Source of the DNA: Gammaproteobacteria bacterium
Lineage (GTDB): Bacteria; Pseudomonadota; Gammaproteobacteria; UBA9214
Length of the DNA stretch: 8,531 bases
Direction: 5' to 3'
Assembly (NCBI GenBank): GCA_029859555.1
Contig: JAOUCV010000080.1
Coordinates: 1-8,531 of the forward strand
Of the stretch, positions 8,238-8,531 are shown piece by piece. The position numbers and the translations under genes were made by a program. The stretch's first letter is position 1; each line of letters begins with the position of its first letter. The notes beneath the pieces are model-generated. The model ran no database searches. It was not told the DNA's origin and worked only from the letters and a program-made list of their open reading frames with translations.

Positions 8238-8531
8238 ATGGACGAAGCCTTTATTGATCTGCGGCGTACTGCTGATGCAGGAACCGGTGGTGACACCTTC
8301 TGGCCGTCGTTTACCGACATCATGATGGTCGTGGTGATGATCTTCATGATGGCAAGTACCGTGCTGGTGTTGCGTAACTGGGACCTGGTGCAGGAGTTGC
8401 GTGCAACTATCGAGTCCGAGCACCAGGCCGAAGAGCTGGCGCGTTCCATGACCGAAACCAGCGCCACCCTCGAAGAACAGCTGGCACAGACACAACACAA
8501 GAATTCCGAATTGCGCATGCAGCTGATGCGC
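8238..8531 (+). CDS. MotB/TolR/ExbD-like protein, N-terminal part (runs off right edge)
   Basis: An ATG at 8238, two bases after the stop of the channel gene, opens a frame that runs to the window edge (98 codons seen). A short polar N-terminus is followed by FWPSFTDIMMVVVMIFMMAS and one membrane helix (about 25-45). The aspartate at residue 27 in FTDIM sits where MotB, ZorB and TolR carry their ion-binding Asp. Residues 48-98 (rich in Glu, Gln and Ala) look like a periplasmic coiled coil, as in MotB-like proteins that later carry an OmpA peptidoglycan-binding domain; whether one follows cannot be seen. Stop-start spacing of two bases and the lack of a strong ribosome binding site suggest translational coupling. 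The family-level call is firm; the system is not identified. Confidence 0.8.
   Translation, partial: MDEAFIDLRRTADAGTGGDTFWPSFTDIMMVVVMIFMMASTVLVLRNWDLVQELRATIESEHQAEELARSMTETSATLEEQLAQTQHKNSELRMQLMR

Noticed and set aside
7309..8531. Zorya anti-phage system (ZorA/ZorB)
   Set aside because: The channel protein is about 308 residues, without the very long ZorA tail, and no ZorC, ZorD or ZorE gene is visible; it remains a motor pair of unknown role.

Overview
The window looks like a stretch of a gammaproteobacterial chromosome. The ThiC product is very close to the enterobacterial and pseudomonad type. The block thiC <> isoaspartyl-methyltransferase-like gene - rhodanese - tolC is an arrangement I recall from sulfur-oxidising and Chromatiales-like Gammaproteobacteria. 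That lineage is an inference from gene content; I see no rRNA or other taxonomic marker. I see no tRNA, rRNA, CRISPR array, integrase or transposase.

Layout. (1) Positions 1-1926, minus strand: the first 28 codons of an SxtJ-like membrane protein gene (running off the left edge), preceded two bases upstream by a NodU/CmcH-type carbamoyltransferase gene. (2) Positions 2093-4452, minus strand: a compact three-gene operon read leftward, pcm-like methyltransferase, single-domain rhodanese, then a TolC-family outer-membrane channel. (3) Positions 4453-4759: a divergent control region with candidate promoters on both strands, a clear TPP riboswitch, and a helix that would bury the thiC start codon. 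(4) Positions 4760-6639, plus strand: thiC, full length in content but broken by an apparent one-base deletion near 5660. (5) Positions 6640-6783: two hairpins, one a C/G-rich UUCG-capped palindrome like dispersed intergenic repeats. (6) Positions 6784-7185: a small cupin protein. (7) From 7309 to the right edge: a two-gene operon for a MotA/TolQ/ExbB-like channel protein and a MotB/TolR-like partner, the second cut by the window edge.

How the parts fit. thiC makes the pyrimidine half of thiamine and is controlled by its own product through the riboswitch. The tolC operon supplies an outer-membrane efflux or secretion duct; the two enzymes ahead of it have no proven link to it. The carbamoyltransferase and SxtJ-like protein probably belong to a cell-surface or secondary-metabolite modification locus extending to the left. 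The MotA/MotB-like pair looks like an ion-driven motor or force-transducing complex whose partner genes lie to the right.

The most notable points are the interrupted thiC behind an apparently intact riboswitch, the uncharacterised ion-motor pair, and the loss of the usual active-site motif in the pcm-like protein.
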